From Paraburkholderia rhynchosiae (lineage in GTDB: Bacteria; Pseudomonadota; Gammaproteobacteria; Burkholderiales; Burkholderiaceae), in assembly GCF_002879865.1 (NCBI RefSeq), contig NZ_PNXY01000005.1:248001-312000 (forward strand): a stretch of DNA of 64,000 nt, in the 5' to 3' direction. Below the pieces are notes generated by a model, which worked only from the letters and a program-made list of their open reading frames with translations, was not told the DNA's origin and did not search any database. The number at the start of each line of letters is the position of its first letter. The first letter of the stretch is position 1. Below are positions 35,167 through 44,568 of this stretch, in pieces. A program made the position numbers and the translations under genes.

Positions 35167-36414
35167 ATGAACCGAAGTCCGGAGTCACCCGTGTCCCCAG
35201 TGTCCAATGCGCCAACGCCTTGCGACGAAGCGCGTGCCGAGCGTCAATTCGATGAAGCGGCGCTGCAGGCGCTCGCGCGAAACATCAAGACGTGGGGCCG
35301 CGAACTGGGTTTCGGGGCGATCGGAATTAGCGATACCGACCTCTCAGCTGCCGAAGCGCCGCTTGCAGCCTGGCTGGAAGCGGGTTGCCACGGCGAGATG
35401 GATTATATGGCGAAACACGGTATGAAACGCGCACGGCCTGCCGAGCTTGTGGCCGGCACGCTACGTGTGATTACCGCGCGCATCGCCTATTTGCCCGCTC
35501 ATGCATCGAGCGGAAAGCCAGACGAAAGCGAGCGGTGGGAAGGGCCGCTGACGCAGGACTGGCGGGCTGTCGAGCATGCGCGGCTCGCGGATCCATCGGC
35601 GGCCGTGGTGTCGATTTATGCACGCGGCCGCGACTATCACAAGGTGATGCGTAACCGTCTGCAACATCTGTCAGAGAAAATTCAGGCGGAGATCGGCGCG
35701 TTCGGTTATCGCGTGTTTACCGACTCTGCGCCGGTGCTCGAAGTCGAGCTTGCGCAGAAGGCCGGCATCGGCTGGCGCGGCAAACATACACTGCTGCTGC
35801 AACGCGATGCGGGTTCGCTGTTCTTTCTCGGCGAAATCTATGTCGACGTGCCTTTGCCGACCGACGCTGAGACTTCGCCGGAAGTCGCGCCTGAAACGCC
35901 GGGCTCGCATTGCGGCAGTTGCGCGCGCTGCATCAGCGCATGTCCGACAGGCGCGATCGTCGCGCCCTACAAGGTGGATGCGCGTCTTTGCATTTCATAT
36001 CTGACGATCGAACTGAAGGGCAGTATTCCTGTCGACATGCGTCCGCTGATCGGCAACCGCGTTTATGGCTGCGACGATTGCCAGCTAGTGTGTCCATGGA
36101 ACAAGTTTGCGCAGGCCGCGCCGGTCGCCGATTTCGACGTGCGGCATGGGCTTGATCGCGCGTCGCTGGTGGACCTGTTCGGCTGGAGTGCAGACGACTT
36201 CGACACGCGCATGCAGGGCAGCGCGATTCGCCGCATCGGTTACGAAAGCTGGTTGCGCAATCTCGCCGTGGGGATGGGAAATGCGTTGCGTGCGTCGCGC
36301 GAGACTTTGAATGCGGACGCTCGCAAAGCGATCGTAGAGGCGCTCAAGCGCCGCGCCGACGACCCTTCCGCCGTGGTGCGCGAGCATGTGCAGTGGGCGC
36401 TCGAAGCGGCGTAA
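35167..36414 (+). CDS. queG: Epoxyqueuosine reductase
   Basis: Cobalamin- and iron-sulfur-dependent enzyme catalysing the last step of queuosine synthesis in tRNA (epoxyqueuosine to queuosine). About 415 residues. The two [4Fe-4S] cluster motifs are CGSCARCISACPTGAI and CDDCQLVCPWN; LGFGAIGISDTDL at the N-terminus, HGEMDYMAKHG and AQKAGIGWRGKHTLLL also match. A GTG immediately before (35164) could be used instead of the ATG. The C-terminal part is HEAT-like helical. Divergent from tsaE; followed at 78 bp by ogt. Confidence 0.94.
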   Translation: MNRSPESPVSPVSNAPTPCDEARAERQFDEAALQALARNIKTWGRELGFGAIGISDTDLSAAEAPLAAWLEAGCHGEMDYMAKHGMKRARPAELVAGTLRVITARIAYLPAHASSGKPDESERWEGPLTQDWRAVEHARLADPSAAVVSIYARGRDYHKVMRNRLQHLSEKIQAEIGAFGYRVFTDSAPVLEVELAQKAGIGWRGKHTLLLQRDAGSLFFLGEIYVDVPLPTDAETSPEVAPETPGSHCGSCARCISACPTGAIVAPYKVDARLCISYLTIELKGSIPVDMRPLIGNRVYGCDDCQLVCPWNKFAQAAPVADFDVRHGLDRASLVDLFGWSADDFDTRMQGSAIRRIGYESWLRNLAVGMGNALRASRETLNADARKAIVEALKRRADDPSAVVREHVQWALEAA

Positions 36415-36492
36415 AAAGCGGCGTAAAGTATCGGCAATCCATGAATCCGTTGTAGGTCTCAAATGAAAACGCTGCGCGACAGAGGATGCGCC

Positions 36493-36963
36493 ATGTTCAA
36501 CGCAGTGATCGATGCGCCGTTCGGCAAGATCGGCATTCGCCTGGAAGGCGAGGCCGTGCGCGAGATCGTCTATTTGCCGGAGTCGATGCAAAACGTCGCG
36601 CCTGACACGCCTTTGGCGCAACAGGCGGTCGAGCAGATCGAGCGATATTTCGAGCAGGCGTCGGCGACATTCGAATTGCCGCTCGCGCCGGTCGGCACCG
36701 CGTTTCAGCGGCGCGTATGGGAGGCAATCTGCGATATCCCGCCGGGCGTCGTGCTGACTTACGGGCAACTGGCCAAGCAACTCGGCAGCGTGCCGCGCGC
36801 GGTCGGTCAGGCGTGCGGCGCCAATTACTTTCCGATTGTGATTCCGTGTCATCGCGTGGTGAGTTCGCGCGGCATCGGCGGATTCGCGCATCACGCCGAA
36901 GAGGGTTTCTTTCGCAACGTCAAACGCTGGCTGCTGGCGCATGAAGGCATTCCCTACGCATGA
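36493..36963 (+). CDS. ogt: Methylated-DNA-[protein]-cysteine S-methyltransferase
   Basis: Repairs O6-alkylguanine in DNA by a single irreversible transfer to its own cysteine. 156 residues from ATG 36493, which has AGAGGA 7 bases before it; an ATG at 36463 would add ten residues. The active site PCHRVV and upstream GTAFQRRVWEAICDIPPGVVLTYGQLAKQLG (cited as FQRRVWEAI and TYGQLA) with RAVGQACGANYFPIVIPCH are diagnostic. Its stop overlaps xerD as ATGA. Confidence 0.95.
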   Translation: MFNAVIDAPFGKIGIRLEGEAVREIVYLPESMQNVAPDTPLAQQAVEQIERYFEQASATFELPLAPVGTAFQRRVWEAICDIPPGVVLTYGQLAKQLGSVPRAVGQACGANYFPIVIPCHRVVSSRGIGGFAHHAEEGFFRNVKRWLLAHEGIPYA

Positions 36964-37919
36964 GCGATACCCTGGTTGAAGACGCGAGCGCGGGGTTGCC
37001 TCTGTCGTCGCCTCTGTCGTCGCCGTTGTTCGTGACGAGTTCCGCGTCGATCGACGCATTCTGCGACGCGCTCTGGCTTGAACACGGCCTGTCGCGCAAC
37101 ACGCTCGACGCGTATCGCCGCGATCTGCGTCTCTTTAGCGAGTGGCTCGCGCAAACGCGCAACGCCTCGCTCGACATCGCCACCGAGGCCGACCTGAACG
37201 CCTACAGCGCGGCGCGTCAGAAAGACAAATCGACGTCGGCGAACCGGCGCCTCTCTGTGTTTCGCCGCTATTACGGCTGGGCCGTGCGCGAGCACCGCGC
37301 GAAAGTCGATCCGACGCTTCGCATCCGTTCGGCCAAGCAACCGCCGCGTTTTCCGTCGACGCTCAGCGAAGCGCAAGTCGAAGCGCTGCTCGGCGCCCCC
37401 GACATCGACACGCCCTTGGGCCTGCGCGATCGCACGATGCTGGAACTGATGTATGCGAGCGGCTTGCGCGTCACCGAACTCGTCACGTTAAAAACGGTGG
37501 AAGTCGGTCTGAACGAAGGCGTGGTTCGCGTGATGGGCAAGGGCTCGAAAGAGCGGCTGATTCCGTTCGGCGAAGAGGCGCACGGCTGGATCGAGCGCTA
37601 CTTGCGCGACGCGCGCCCGGCGTTGCTCGGCGCGCGCGCGACAGACGCGCTGTTCGTCACGAGCCGCGCCGAGGGCATGACGCGCCAGCAGTTCTGGAAC
37701 ATCATCAAGCGGCATGCGGCGGCGGCCACCGTACATGCGCCGTTGTCGCCACACACGTTGCGGCATGCGTTCGCGACGCATCTGCTGAATCACGGCGCCG
37801 ATTTGCGCGTGGTGCAACTGCTGCTCGGCCACACTGATATTTCGACCACTCAAATCTACACGCACGTGGCGCGCGAGCGGTTGAAGTCGCTGCATGCGCA
37901 GCATCATCCCCGAGGGTAA
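36960..37919 (+). CDS. xerD: Site-specific tyrosine recombinase XerD
   Basis: With XerC resolves chromosome dimers at dif during division. 319 residues. N-terminal SAM-like core-binding domain (FCDALWLEHGLSRNTLDAYRRDLRLFSEWL). The catalytic domain has ASGLRVTELVTL (Arg I), HTLRHAFATHLLNHGADLRVVQLLLGH (His/Arg II, third His) and STTQIYTHVA (nucleophilic Tyr). Coupled to ogt through ATGA. No dif-like site was noticed in the window. XerC versus XerD is judged by overall similarity and the ogt linkage. Confidence 0.93.
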   Translation: MSDTLVEDASAGLPLSSPLSSPLFVTSSASIDAFCDALWLEHGLSRNTLDAYRRDLRLFSEWLAQTRNASLDIATEADLNAYSAARQKDKSTSANRRLSVFRRYYGWAVREHRAKVDPTLRIRSAKQPPRFPSTLSEAQVEALLGAPDIDTPLGLRDRTMLELMYASGLRVTELVTLKTVEVGLNEGVVRVMGKGSKERLIPFGEEAHGWIERYLRDARPALLGARATDALFVTSRAEGMTRQQFWNIIKRHAAAATVHAPLSPHTLRHAFATHLLNHGADLRVVQLLLGHTDISTTQIYTHVARERLKSLHAQHHPRG

Positions 37920-37985
37920 TCGCGAGTCACGGGTTGGCCCTTGTCGTTGTTCGTTGTCGTTGTTATTCGCGCAGCTTCATCGGCT

Positions 37986-39569
37986 TCATAATAATTCGCG
38001 TAGCCGCTGCTTGAGAATCTTGCCCGTCGATGCCGCCGGCAGTGCGGCGAGCACCTTTACTTCGGCGGGCCGCTTGTACGGCGCGAGACGCTCGGCGCAC
38101 CAGCCGATCAGTTCGGCCGGCGTCACCGTCGCGCTTGCCGCCAATTCGACGAACGCGATCACTTCTTCATTGCCCTCGACCGGGCGACCGATCACCGCCG
38201 ACTGCACGACTTGCGGATGCGCGTTCAGCACATGCTCGACCTCGGCCGGATAGACATTGAAGCCCGAGCGGATGATCAGGTCCTTGCTGCGCCCGACGAT
38301 ATGCAGCGCACCGTCGGCGTCCTGCCGCGCGAGGTCGCCGGTTTTGAGCCAGCCGTCTTCCGTCACGACGGCGCGCGTTTGCTCCGGGCTGCGGTAGTAG
38401 CCGAGCATGACGTTCGGACCGCGCACCCATAGCTCGCCGATTTCGCCGGGCGCGGCCTCCACGCCGTCAAGGCCGACGAAGCGCACTTCGACACCTGGAA
38501 TTGCCTCGCCGACCGAACAGTCGCTGCGCGGCGCATCGAGCATGGTCTGCGAAACCGTGGGACTGCTCTCCGTCATGCCGTAGCCGTTATGCAGCGGCAG
38601 ACCGTAGACGCTTTCGACATGCGCTTTCAGCGCGGCGTCGAGCGGCGAGCCGCCCGAATAGACGAAGCGCAGATGCGGCGCGGACCACGGATGGCCGTGC
38701 GTCTGCACATGTTCGAGCAGTTTGGCGTGCATGGCCGGCACGCCCTGGAAGATCGACACGCGTTCGTCGGCGAGCGCGCGGCGCACGGCTTCTGGCGCGA
38801 AGCGCGGGGCGAGGCGCAAAGTCGCGCCGGCGTGCAGGCTGCCTAGACACACGGACGCAAAGCCGTACACATGCGAGATGGGCAGAACGGCATACACGAC
38901 ATCGCCCGGACCAACCTTGCGTAGACGGCTCGACACAGCGGCGATGAACAGCAAATTGCGATGCGACAACATCACGCCTTTGGGCGCGCCGGTTGTACCG
39001 GTCGTATAGATTAGCGCCGCGCACTGACGGTCGTTCGCGGCTTCGACCGGTTCGGCTTGCGCGGAAGGGTCTACCGTGTACGACCATGCGCCGATGCCCG
39101 GCGCGACGCCTGGCGCTTTGCTCGCTCGATGACGCTGCGCGTGCTGGCCGGCGTCGACCGAGCTTTCGATCACATAGGCTGTCACGCGCGGCTGCGCGTG
39201 CGCACGGACCGCGTCGAGTTCCGCAGCCGACAGGCGCGCGTTCGACACGAGCGCCCACGCGTCGAGCCGTGCGGCCGCGAAGAGCAGCACGATCTGAGCG
39301 ATGCTGTTCTCCGCGACGATCATCACGCGGTCGCCGCCGCGCACACCCCATTCGCTTAGCAAGGCGGCGGCGGCGTCGACGGCCTGTACCAGTTGCGCGT
39401 TCGTCAGGTGGCGCGCATCTTCGATCAACGCGATGTGCTGCGGATCGCGCGCGGCGGCCAGCGCGGGAATGTCGGCGATACGCGCGGGCAGGGCAGCCAG
39501 CAGCGCGGGAACGTCTATGGTGGAACGGGTGGCTGAAGTGTGGCTCAACGCTGTCTCCTCTGGTCCCAT
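37986..39569 (-). CDS. AMP-dependent acyl-CoA synthetase/ligase
   Basis: Adenylate-forming ligase, 527 residues, cytoplasmic. Motif A3 region is LIYTTGTTGAPKGVMLSHRNLLF (cited YTTGTTGAPKGV), with NGYGMTESSPTVSQT (A5), GWLKTGDLARQDADGALHIVGRSKDLII (A7/A8) and the C-terminal catalytic lysine near LPAASTGKILKQRL. The family activates a carboxylic acid, probably a fatty or aromatic acid, with ATP then CoA. The substrate cannot be read from sequence. Stands alone, divergent from ybaK. Confidence 0.88.
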   Translation of the reverse strand: MGPEETALSHTSATRSTIDVPALLAALPARIADIPALAAARDPQHIALIEDARHLTNAQLVQAVDAAAALLSEWGVRGGDRVMIVAENSIAQIVLLFAAARLDAWALVSNARLSAAELDAVRAHAQPRVTAYVIESSVDAGQHAQRHRASKAPGVAPGIGAWSYTVDPSAQAEPVEAANDRQCAALIYTTGTTGAPKGVMLSHRNLLFIAAVSSRLRKVGPGDVVYAVLPISHVYGFASVCLGSLHAGATLRLAPRFAPEAVRRALADERVSIFQGVPAMHAKLLEHVQTHGHPWSAPHLRFVYSGGSPLDAALKAHVESVYGLPLHNGYGMTESSPTVSQTMLDAPRSDCSVGEAIPGVEVRFVGLDGVEAAPGEIGELWVRGPNVMLGYYRSPEQTRAVVTEDGWLKTGDLARQDADGALHIVGRSKDLIIRSGFNVYPAEVEHVLNAHPQVVQSAVIGRPVEGNEEVIAFVELAASATVTPAELIGWCAERLAPYKRPAEVKVLAALPAASTGKILKQRLRELL

Positions 39570-39700
39570 GCAAGCTGCCTGTTAAGGGCGGTTCGGTGCC
39601 CGGCGTCCATCGCGCCGGATGATTTTCGAACGATCGTGCCACAGTGCGTCGTGCCGCACAATTGGCCGTTCGGCAAATAGCCGTTGTGCAAACTGGCCAT

Positions 39701-39706
39701 TACAAT
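39701..39706 (+). promoter_or_regulatory. Candidate -10 element directly before ybaK
   Basis: TACAAT is separated from the ybaK ATG by six bases (GCGCCG). Transcription initiated here would start at the start codon. There is no Shine-Dalgarno sequence, which fits a leaderless message; no strong -35 is apparent. Confidence 0.35.
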
Positions 39707-39712
39707 GCGCCG

Positions 39713-40204
39713 ATGAGTAAATCCAGACATGTCTCCGAAACGCCTGCCACGCAGTTTCTGCGCCGTCACGGCGTCGCGTTCGGTGAGCATCCGTACGATT
39801 ATGTCGAACACGGCGGCACCGGCGAATCGGCGCGCCAGCTCGGCGTGGACGAACATCATGTGGTGAAGACGCTGGTCATGGAGGACGAGCACGCGAAGCC
39901 GCTGATCGTCCTCATGCACGGCGACCGCACTGTCAGCACGAAGAATCTCGCGCGGCAGATCGGCGCGAAGCGCGTCGAGCCGTGCAAGCCCGAGGTGGCG
40001 AACCGTCATTCACGTTATCTGATCGGCGGCACGTCGCCGTTTGGCACGCGCAAGCCGATGCCGGTGTACGTGGAGTCCACCATTCTGGAGATGGACAGGA
40101 TCTGGCTGAACGGCGGCCGGCGCGGCTTTCTCGTCAGTATCGAGCCGAAGGTACTCACGGACTTGCTGGCAGCGAAGGCGGTACAGTGCGCGAGCGTCGA
40201 TTGA
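39713..40204 (+). CDS. ybaK: Cys-tRNA(Pro)/Cys-tRNA(Cys) deacylase YbaK
   Basis: Editing-domain protein that hydrolyses mischarged Cys-tRNA(Pro). 163 residues from ATG 39713. TPATQFLRRHGVAFGEHPYDY at the N-terminus, ARQLGVDEHHVVKTLVMED, KNLARQIGAKRVEPCKPEVANRHSRYLIGGTSPFG and IWLNGGRRGFLVSI match the YbaK family; cited parts include VVKTLV and the GGxSPFG loop (GGTSPFGT). Alone, between a divergent acyl-CoA ligase and plsY. Confidence 0.93.
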   Translation: MSKSRHVSETPATQFLRRHGVAFGEHPYDYVEHGGTGESARQLGVDEHHVVKTLVMEDEHAKPLIVLMHGDRTVSTKNLARQIGAKRVEPCKPEVANRHSRYLIGGTSPFGTRKPMPVYVESTILEMDRIWLNGGRRGFLVSIEPKVLTDLLAAKAVQCASVD

Positions 40205-40218
40205 CGTTTGTCTGAATG

Positions 40219-40246
40219 TTGTTGGGGCGCGCGCGTTCGGTAGAAT
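40219..40246 (+). promoter_or_regulatory. Candidate sigma-70 promoter upstream of plsY
   Basis: TTGTTG (40219-40224), 16-base spacer, TAGAAT (40241-40246), about 110 bp before plsY. A second A+T-rich hexamer TATAAG (40345-40350) sits 8 bases before the ATG. Confidence 0.4.
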
Positions 40247-40358
40247 GTGCGCCGCTTTGGTTCGCCACGTTGCGTTGCGTTCCGCTCCGTTCCGATTCCT
40301 GTTCCCTGTTGCGGTTGAGGTATGAGTTGCAGACCGCCGATCCTTATAAGAGTCACAG

Positions 40359-41003
40359 ATGCAAAACCTGATCGTTGCCGTCGTTGCCTACCTGATCGGT
40401 TCGGTGTCGTTCGCCGTGATCGTGAGCGCCGCGATGGGCCTTGACGACCCGCGCTCATACGGCTCGGGCAATCCCGGCGCGACCAACGTGCTGCGCAGCG
40501 GCAGCAAGAAGGCGGCGATTCTTACGCTGATTGGCGACGCCTTCAAGGGCTGGCTGCCGGTGTGGTTCGTCGTGCATTTCGGCGCGCGTTATGGGCTCGA
40601 CGATACGTCGGTGGCGCTTGCGTGTGTCGCTGTGTTTCTCGGGCACCTGTATCCGGTGTTTTTCCGCTTCAAGGGCGGCAAGGGCGTGGCGACGGCGGCC
40701 GGCGTGCTGCTCGCGATCAACCCGATTCTCGGCGTGGCGACCTTGCTGACGTGGCTGATCGTGGCGTTTTTCACGCGCTATTCGTCGCTCGCCGCGTTGG
40801 CTGCGGCAGTGTTCGCGCCGATCTTCGACGGCTTCCTGTTCGGGCCGCACATCATCGCGCTGGCCATTGTCGTGATGAGCTCGCTGCTGGTGTGGCGCCA
40901 TCGCGGCAACATCGCCAAGCTGATGCACGGTGAGGAAAGCCGAATCGGCGATAAGAAGAAGGCGGCCGCGGCTGCGAGTGCGGCGGCCGGCAAGGATCGT
41001 TGA
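40359..41003 (+). CDS. plsY: Glycerol-3-phosphate acyltransferase PlsY
   Basis: Inner-membrane enzyme that acylates glycerol 3-phosphate from acyl-phosphate, first step of phospholipid synthesis. 214 residues with five to seven membrane spans. Motifs of the family are visible: [20 protein letters not shown] (motif 1 SGNPGATN), [20 protein letters not shown] (motif 2 KGGKGVAT), and a C-terminal [14 protein letters not shown] segment. The end is Lys/Ala-rich, longer than E. coli. No clear ribosome-binding site before the ATG. A GGCTGT tandem repeat starts right after the stop. Confidence 0.94.
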   Translation: MQNLIVAVVAYLIGSVSFAVIVSAAMGLDDPRSYGSGNPGATNVLRSGSKKAAILTLIGDAFKGWLPVWFVVHFGARYGLDDTSVALACVAVFLGHLYPVFFRFKGGKGVATAAGVLLAINPILGVATLLTWLIVAFFTRYSSLAALAAAVFAPIFDGFLFGPHIIALAIVVMSSLLVWRHRGNIAKLMHGEESRIGDKKKAAAAASAAAGKDR

Positions 41004-41005
41004 GC

Positions 41006-41035
41006 GGCTGTGGCTGTGGCTGTGGCTGTGGCTGT
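41006..41035. repeat. Tandem hexanucleotide repeat (GGCTGT)5
   Basis: Five exact copies of GGCTGT begin two bases after the plsY stop codon. Decayed copies (TGCGGCTGC) continue beyond. Non-coding by position, between plsY and the convergent yajQ. Confidence 0.9.
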
Positions 41036-41175
41036 CGTTGCGTGTTGCGGCTGCTTTAGCGTGCCACGGCTGCGTATTGCGGCTGCGGCCTCGCATTGCC
41101 TTTGCAGCTGTTCTATGCGCGCTTGCCGTTGCAGCGCGCCCCAAGGCTTACGCGCTGCGTCGCTGAAATAATGGC

Positions 41176-41661
41176 TCAGTCGCGGAAGTTGTTGAAGTCG
41201 AGCGGCGTGTCGGTCACATCCTTGCGCAGCATCGCAATCACGCTTTGCAGGTCGTCGCGCTTGGTACCGGTGATGCGAACCGCGTCGCCCTGGATGCTCG
41301 CCTGGACCTTGATCTTGCTGTCCTTCACGAGGCGCACGATTTTCTTCGACAGATCGCCGGACACGCCTTTCTTGATCTTGATGACCTGCTTGACCTTATC
41401 GCCGCCGATCTTCTCGATCTTGCCGTAATCGAGGAAGCGCACGTCCACATTGCGCTTGGCCATTTTTGACAGCAGCACGTCTTTCACCTGACCAAGCTTG
41501 AAGTCATCGTCCGCGTAGGCACTGATTTCGTTTTCCTTGTGTTCGACGCGCGCGTCCGACCCCTTGAAGTCGAAACGGGTTGAAATTTCCTTGTTGGACT
41601 GCTCGATCGCGTTCTTGACTTCGATCATGTTCGCTTCGCAGACGACGTCAAACGATGGCAT
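41176..41661 (-). CDS. yajQ: YajQ-family nucleotide-binding protein
   Basis: 161 residues. [35 protein letters not shown] (cited FDVVCE and RFDFKGS), [22 protein letters not shown] and the C-terminal [20 protein letters not shown] show the YajQ/UPF0234 duplicated ferredoxin-like fold. Homologues bind cyclic di-GMP in Xanthomonas and Pseudomonas (effector of virulence) or nucleic acids and GTP in E. coli. GGGAGAAAGCA precedes the ATG. Divergent from murB. Confidence 0.94.
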   Translation of the reverse strand: MPSFDVVCEANMIEVKNAIEQSNKEISTRFDFKGSDARVEHKENEISAYADDDFKLGQVKDVLLSKMAKRNVDVRFLDYGKIEKIGGDKVKQVIKIKKGVSGDLSKKIVRLVKDSKIKVQASIQGDAVRITGTKRDDLQSVIAMLRKDVTDTPLDFNNFRD

Positions 41662-41724
41662 TGCTTTCTCCCAATAGTGCTGCGGTGCGCGACGCGGCCG
41701 GGCGGCTCGTCACGAGGCACTCGC

Positions 41725-41730
41725 TATAAT
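41725..41730 (+). promoter_or_regulatory. Candidate -10 element upstream of murB
   Basis: A consensus TATAAT in the 184-bp yajQ-murB gap, about 115 bases before the murB start. No clear -35 at the right spacing, so support is the hexamer and its position only. Confidence 0.35.
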
Positions 41731-41845
41731 CACGGACCGACGTCATTTTACCGACGCGGCTCCGATTTGCCCAAGGCCGGCGCGCAGTCCCGCGCGCGCC
41801 AGAGCCCAAAGCCGTTCCTGTCGTCGTCTCATAGTCCTCATTCCG

Positions 41846-42892
41846 ATGTCTCAAACCGATTCCGCCGAGTTCATTGCTGGCTATCCGCTGAAGGCGCACA
41901 ACACCTTTGGCTTCGATGTCCGCGCGCAGTGGGCATGCCGCATCGAGCGCGAAGCCCAATTGATGACCGCGGTGCGCGATCCGCGCGCGGCCGGCTTGCC
42001 GCGCCTTGTGCTCGGCGGCGGCAGCAATGTCGTGCTGACCGGCGACTTCGCGGGACTCGTGCTGCTGGTGGCGCTGCGGGGACGGCGCATCGTGAGCGAG
42101 GATGCCGACGCCGTGTATGTCGAAGCCGCCGCTGGCGAGCCTTGGCATGAGTTCGTTGCATGGACTCTGTCGCAAGGGCTCCCGGGCCTCGAGAACCTCG
42201 CGCTGATTCCCGGCACGGTGGGCGCGGCGCCGATTCAGAACATCGGCGCGTACGGGCTGGAGATGGGCGAGCGCTTTGCGTCGTTGCGCGCGGTCGAGCT
42301 CGCCACGGGCGAGGCAGTCGAATTCGATGCGCGTGCGTGCGCCTTCGGCTACCGCGACAGTTTTTTCAAGCGGGAAGGGCGCGATCGTTTCGTGATCACG
42401 TCGGTCACTTTCCGTTTGCCGAAGGCGTGGGAGCCGCGCGCGGGCTATGCAGACCTCGCACGGGAACTTGCCGCGAACGGTTTTGAGGCGAACGGCAAGC
42501 AGCCCGACGCGCAGGCGATCTTCGATGCAGTGGTCGCGGTGCGGCGCAAGAAGCTGCCTGATCCGCTCGAACTCGGTAACGCGGGGAGCTTCTTCAAGAA
42601 TCCGGTGATCGACGCCGGGCAGTTCGAGGCGCTGAAAAGCAGGGAGCCAGACGTAGCGTCCTACGCGCAGCCGGACGGACGGGTGAAACTCGCGGCGGGC
42701 TGGCTCATCGATCGATGCGGCTGGAAGGGCCGTGCGATGGGCGCCGCCGCCGTTCACGAGCGCCAGGCGCTGGTGCTGGTGAATCGAGGCGGCGCGAGCG
42801 GGGCTGAAGTGCTGGCACTTGCGCAAGCGATTCAGCGCGACGTGCTGGCGAGATTTGGCGTCGAGCTGGAAGCCGAGCCGGTGTGCTTGTGA
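41846..42892 (+). CDS. murB: UDP-N-acetylenolpyruvoylglucosamine reductase
   Basis: FAD enzyme that reduces UDP-GlcNAc-enolpyruvate to UDP-MurNAc in peptidoglycan precursor synthesis. 348 residues, type I MurB with the extra loop region. [28 protein letters not shown] (FAD), [24 protein letters not shown] (cited [17 protein letters not shown]), YRDSFFK with the catalytic region, and [12 protein letters not shown] with the serine acid catalyst are all present. Divergent from yajQ, convergent with argG. Confidence 0.96.
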   Translation: MSQTDSAEFIAGYPLKAHNTFGFDVRAQWACRIEREAQLMTAVRDPRAAGLPRLVLGGGSNVVLTGDFAGLVLLVALRGRRIVSEDADAVYVEAAAGEPWHEFVAWTLSQGLPGLENLALIPGTVGAAPIQNIGAYGLEMGERFASLRAVELATGEAVEFDARACAFGYRDSFFKREGRDRFVITSVTFRLPKAWEPRAGYADLARELAANGFEANGKQPDAQAIFDAVVAVRRKKLPDPLELGNAGSFFKNPVIDAGQFEALKSREPDVASYAQPDGRVKLAAGWLIDRCGWKGRAMGAAAVHERQALVLVNRGGASGAEVLALAQAIQRDVLARFGVELEAEPVCL

Positions 42893-42987
42893 TGGTGTGC
42901 CGCGCTTGGCATGGTTGATCGGTCGCGGATGATTGTTTGCCTGATCGCCGAGCCATGAAGCGGCTACCCCGTTGAAGGGAACAAAAC

Positions 42988-43019
42988 AAAGGCGCCGGGC
43001 GTTGCCGCCCGGCGCCTTT
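42988..43019. terminator. Bidirectional terminator between murB and argG
   Basis: A perfect 14-bp stem with TTGC loop: AAAGGCGCCGGGCG (42988-43001) pairs with CGCCCGGCGCCTTT (43006-43019). Flanking A and T runs suit termination from both sides, as expected between convergent genes. Confidence 0.92.
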
Positions 43020-43102
43020 TCCACGTCCACACTGTGGCTTTGGCCGCGCCTTTGGCGCTTCACGCCACTGTCGTGACATTAGCCTTCGCCGAAATGCTTA
43101 CT

Positions 43103-44329
43103 TCAGCCGCGCTGACGGCGCGCATTTTCTGCGATCCGCATACGCAACGCATTCAGCTTGATGAAGCCGCCGGCGTCCGCCTGGTTGTACGCGCCGCCGT
43201 CGTCGTCGAACGTTGCGATGGTCTTGTCGAACAGCGTTTCCTTGGAATCGCGAGCGACAACCGACACGCTGCCCTTGTACAGCTTCACCCGCACCCAGCC
43301 GTTCACCTTCTCTTGTGTATGGTCGATCAGCACCTGGATCGCGCGACGCTCCGGGCTCCACCAGTAGCCGTTATAAATCAGCGACGCGTAGCGGGCCATC
43401 AAGTCGTCTTTCAGGTGCGCGACTTCACGATCGAGCGTGATCGACTCGATGCCGCGGTGTGCCTTCAGCATGATCGTGCCGCCCGGCGTTTCATAGCAGC
43501 CGCGCGACTTCATACCGACGTAGCGGTTTTCCACCAGATCGAGACGGCCGATGCCGTGCTTGCCGCCCAGACTGTTCAGCTCGGTCAGCATTTCCGCGGC
43601 CGATAGACGCTTGCCGTTGATCGCGACCGGATCGCCGTGCTCGTATTCGATATCGACGTATTCGGCCTGGTCCGGCGCCTGTTCCGGCGACACCGTCCAA
43701 CGCCACATGTCGGCTTCAGCTTCCGCTTTCGGGTCTTCCAGGTGACGGCCTTCGAACGAAATGTGCAGCAGGTTCGCGTCCATCGAGTACGGCGCGCCGC
43801 CTTGCTTGTGCTTCATTTCGATCGGAATGCCAGCTTTTTCCGCGTAAGCGAGCAGCTTTTCGCGCGAGAGCAGATCCCATTCACGCCACGGCGCGATCAC
43901 CTTGATGCCCGGCTCGAGCGCGTAGTAACCGAGCTCAAAACGAACCTGGTCGTTGCCCTTGCCGGTCGCGCCGTGCGACACCGCTTCCGCGCCCGTGGCG
44001 CGGGCGATTTCGATCTGACGCTTGGCGATCAGCGGACGCGCGATCGACGTACCCAGCAGGTACTCGCCTTCATAAATCGTATTGGCGCGGAACATCGGGA
44101 ACACGAAGTCGCGCACGAATTCCTCGCGCAAGTCTTCGATAAAGATGTTTTCCTGCTTGATGCCAAGTTGCAGGGCCTTCTTGCGCGCAGGTTCCAGCTC
44201 TTCGCCCTGGCCGATGTCGGCCGTGAACGTGACGACTTCGGCGTCGTAGTTGTCCTGCAACCACTTCAGGATGACGGAGGTGTCGAGGCCGCCCGAATAG
44301 GCGAGCACGACTTTCTTGATATCGCTCAT
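43103..44329 (-). CDS. argG: Argininosuccinate synthase
   Basis: Joins citrulline and aspartate with ATP to argininosuccinate, penultimate step of arginine synthesis. 408 residues. The N-type ATP pyrophosphatase P-loop [17 protein letters not shown] is at residues 8-24; [33 protein letters not shown] and [23 protein letters not shown] region ([12 protein letters not shown]) follow. Same strand as argF, 239 bp downstream of it, so they may be separately transcribed. ends near the terminator shared with murB. Confidence 0.97.
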   Translation of the reverse strand: MSDIKKVVLAYSGGLDTSVILKWLQDNYDAEVVTFTADIGQGEELEPARKKALQLGIKQENIFIEDLREEFVRDFVFPMFRANTIYEGEYLLGTSIARPLIAKRQIEIARATGAEAVSHGATGKGNDQVRFELGYYALEPGIKVIAPWREWDLLSREKLLAYAEKAGIPIEMKHKQGGAPYSMDANLLHISFEGRHLEDPKAEAEADMWRWTVSPEQAPDQAEYVDIEYEHGDPVAINGKRLSAAEMLTELNSLGGKHGIGRLDLVENRYVGMKSRGCYETPGGTIMLKAHRGIESITLDREVAHLKDDLMARYASLIYNGYWWSPERRAIQVLIDHTQEKVNGWVRVKLYKGSVSVVARDSKETLFDKTIATFDDDGGAYNQADAGGFIKLNALRMRIAENARRQRG

Positions 44330-44568
44330 GGTGAACTCGTAGCTGGAGAAAGCGGGAAAACAAGGCGCGCCGGCGGTTCCGGAGCGCGGAAAACAACTAT
44401 TTTGACACTAAATCGCCGCTCGCCTGCGTTTTTGGGTTTGTGCGACGAAGTTTGCCGGGCTCACTTGCGACGGTGTGCGCCGGCTGGATGCGTGGCGCCG
44501 GCGTGGATGCCTCGCCTCGTAATCGAGGCCCCATTGCGCTTCACGCAAGTGCCACGCAATGGCCTGCT

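Noticed and set aside
41648..43063. Minus-strand open frame of 471 residues opposite murB
   Set aside because: Shadow of murB; no motifs.
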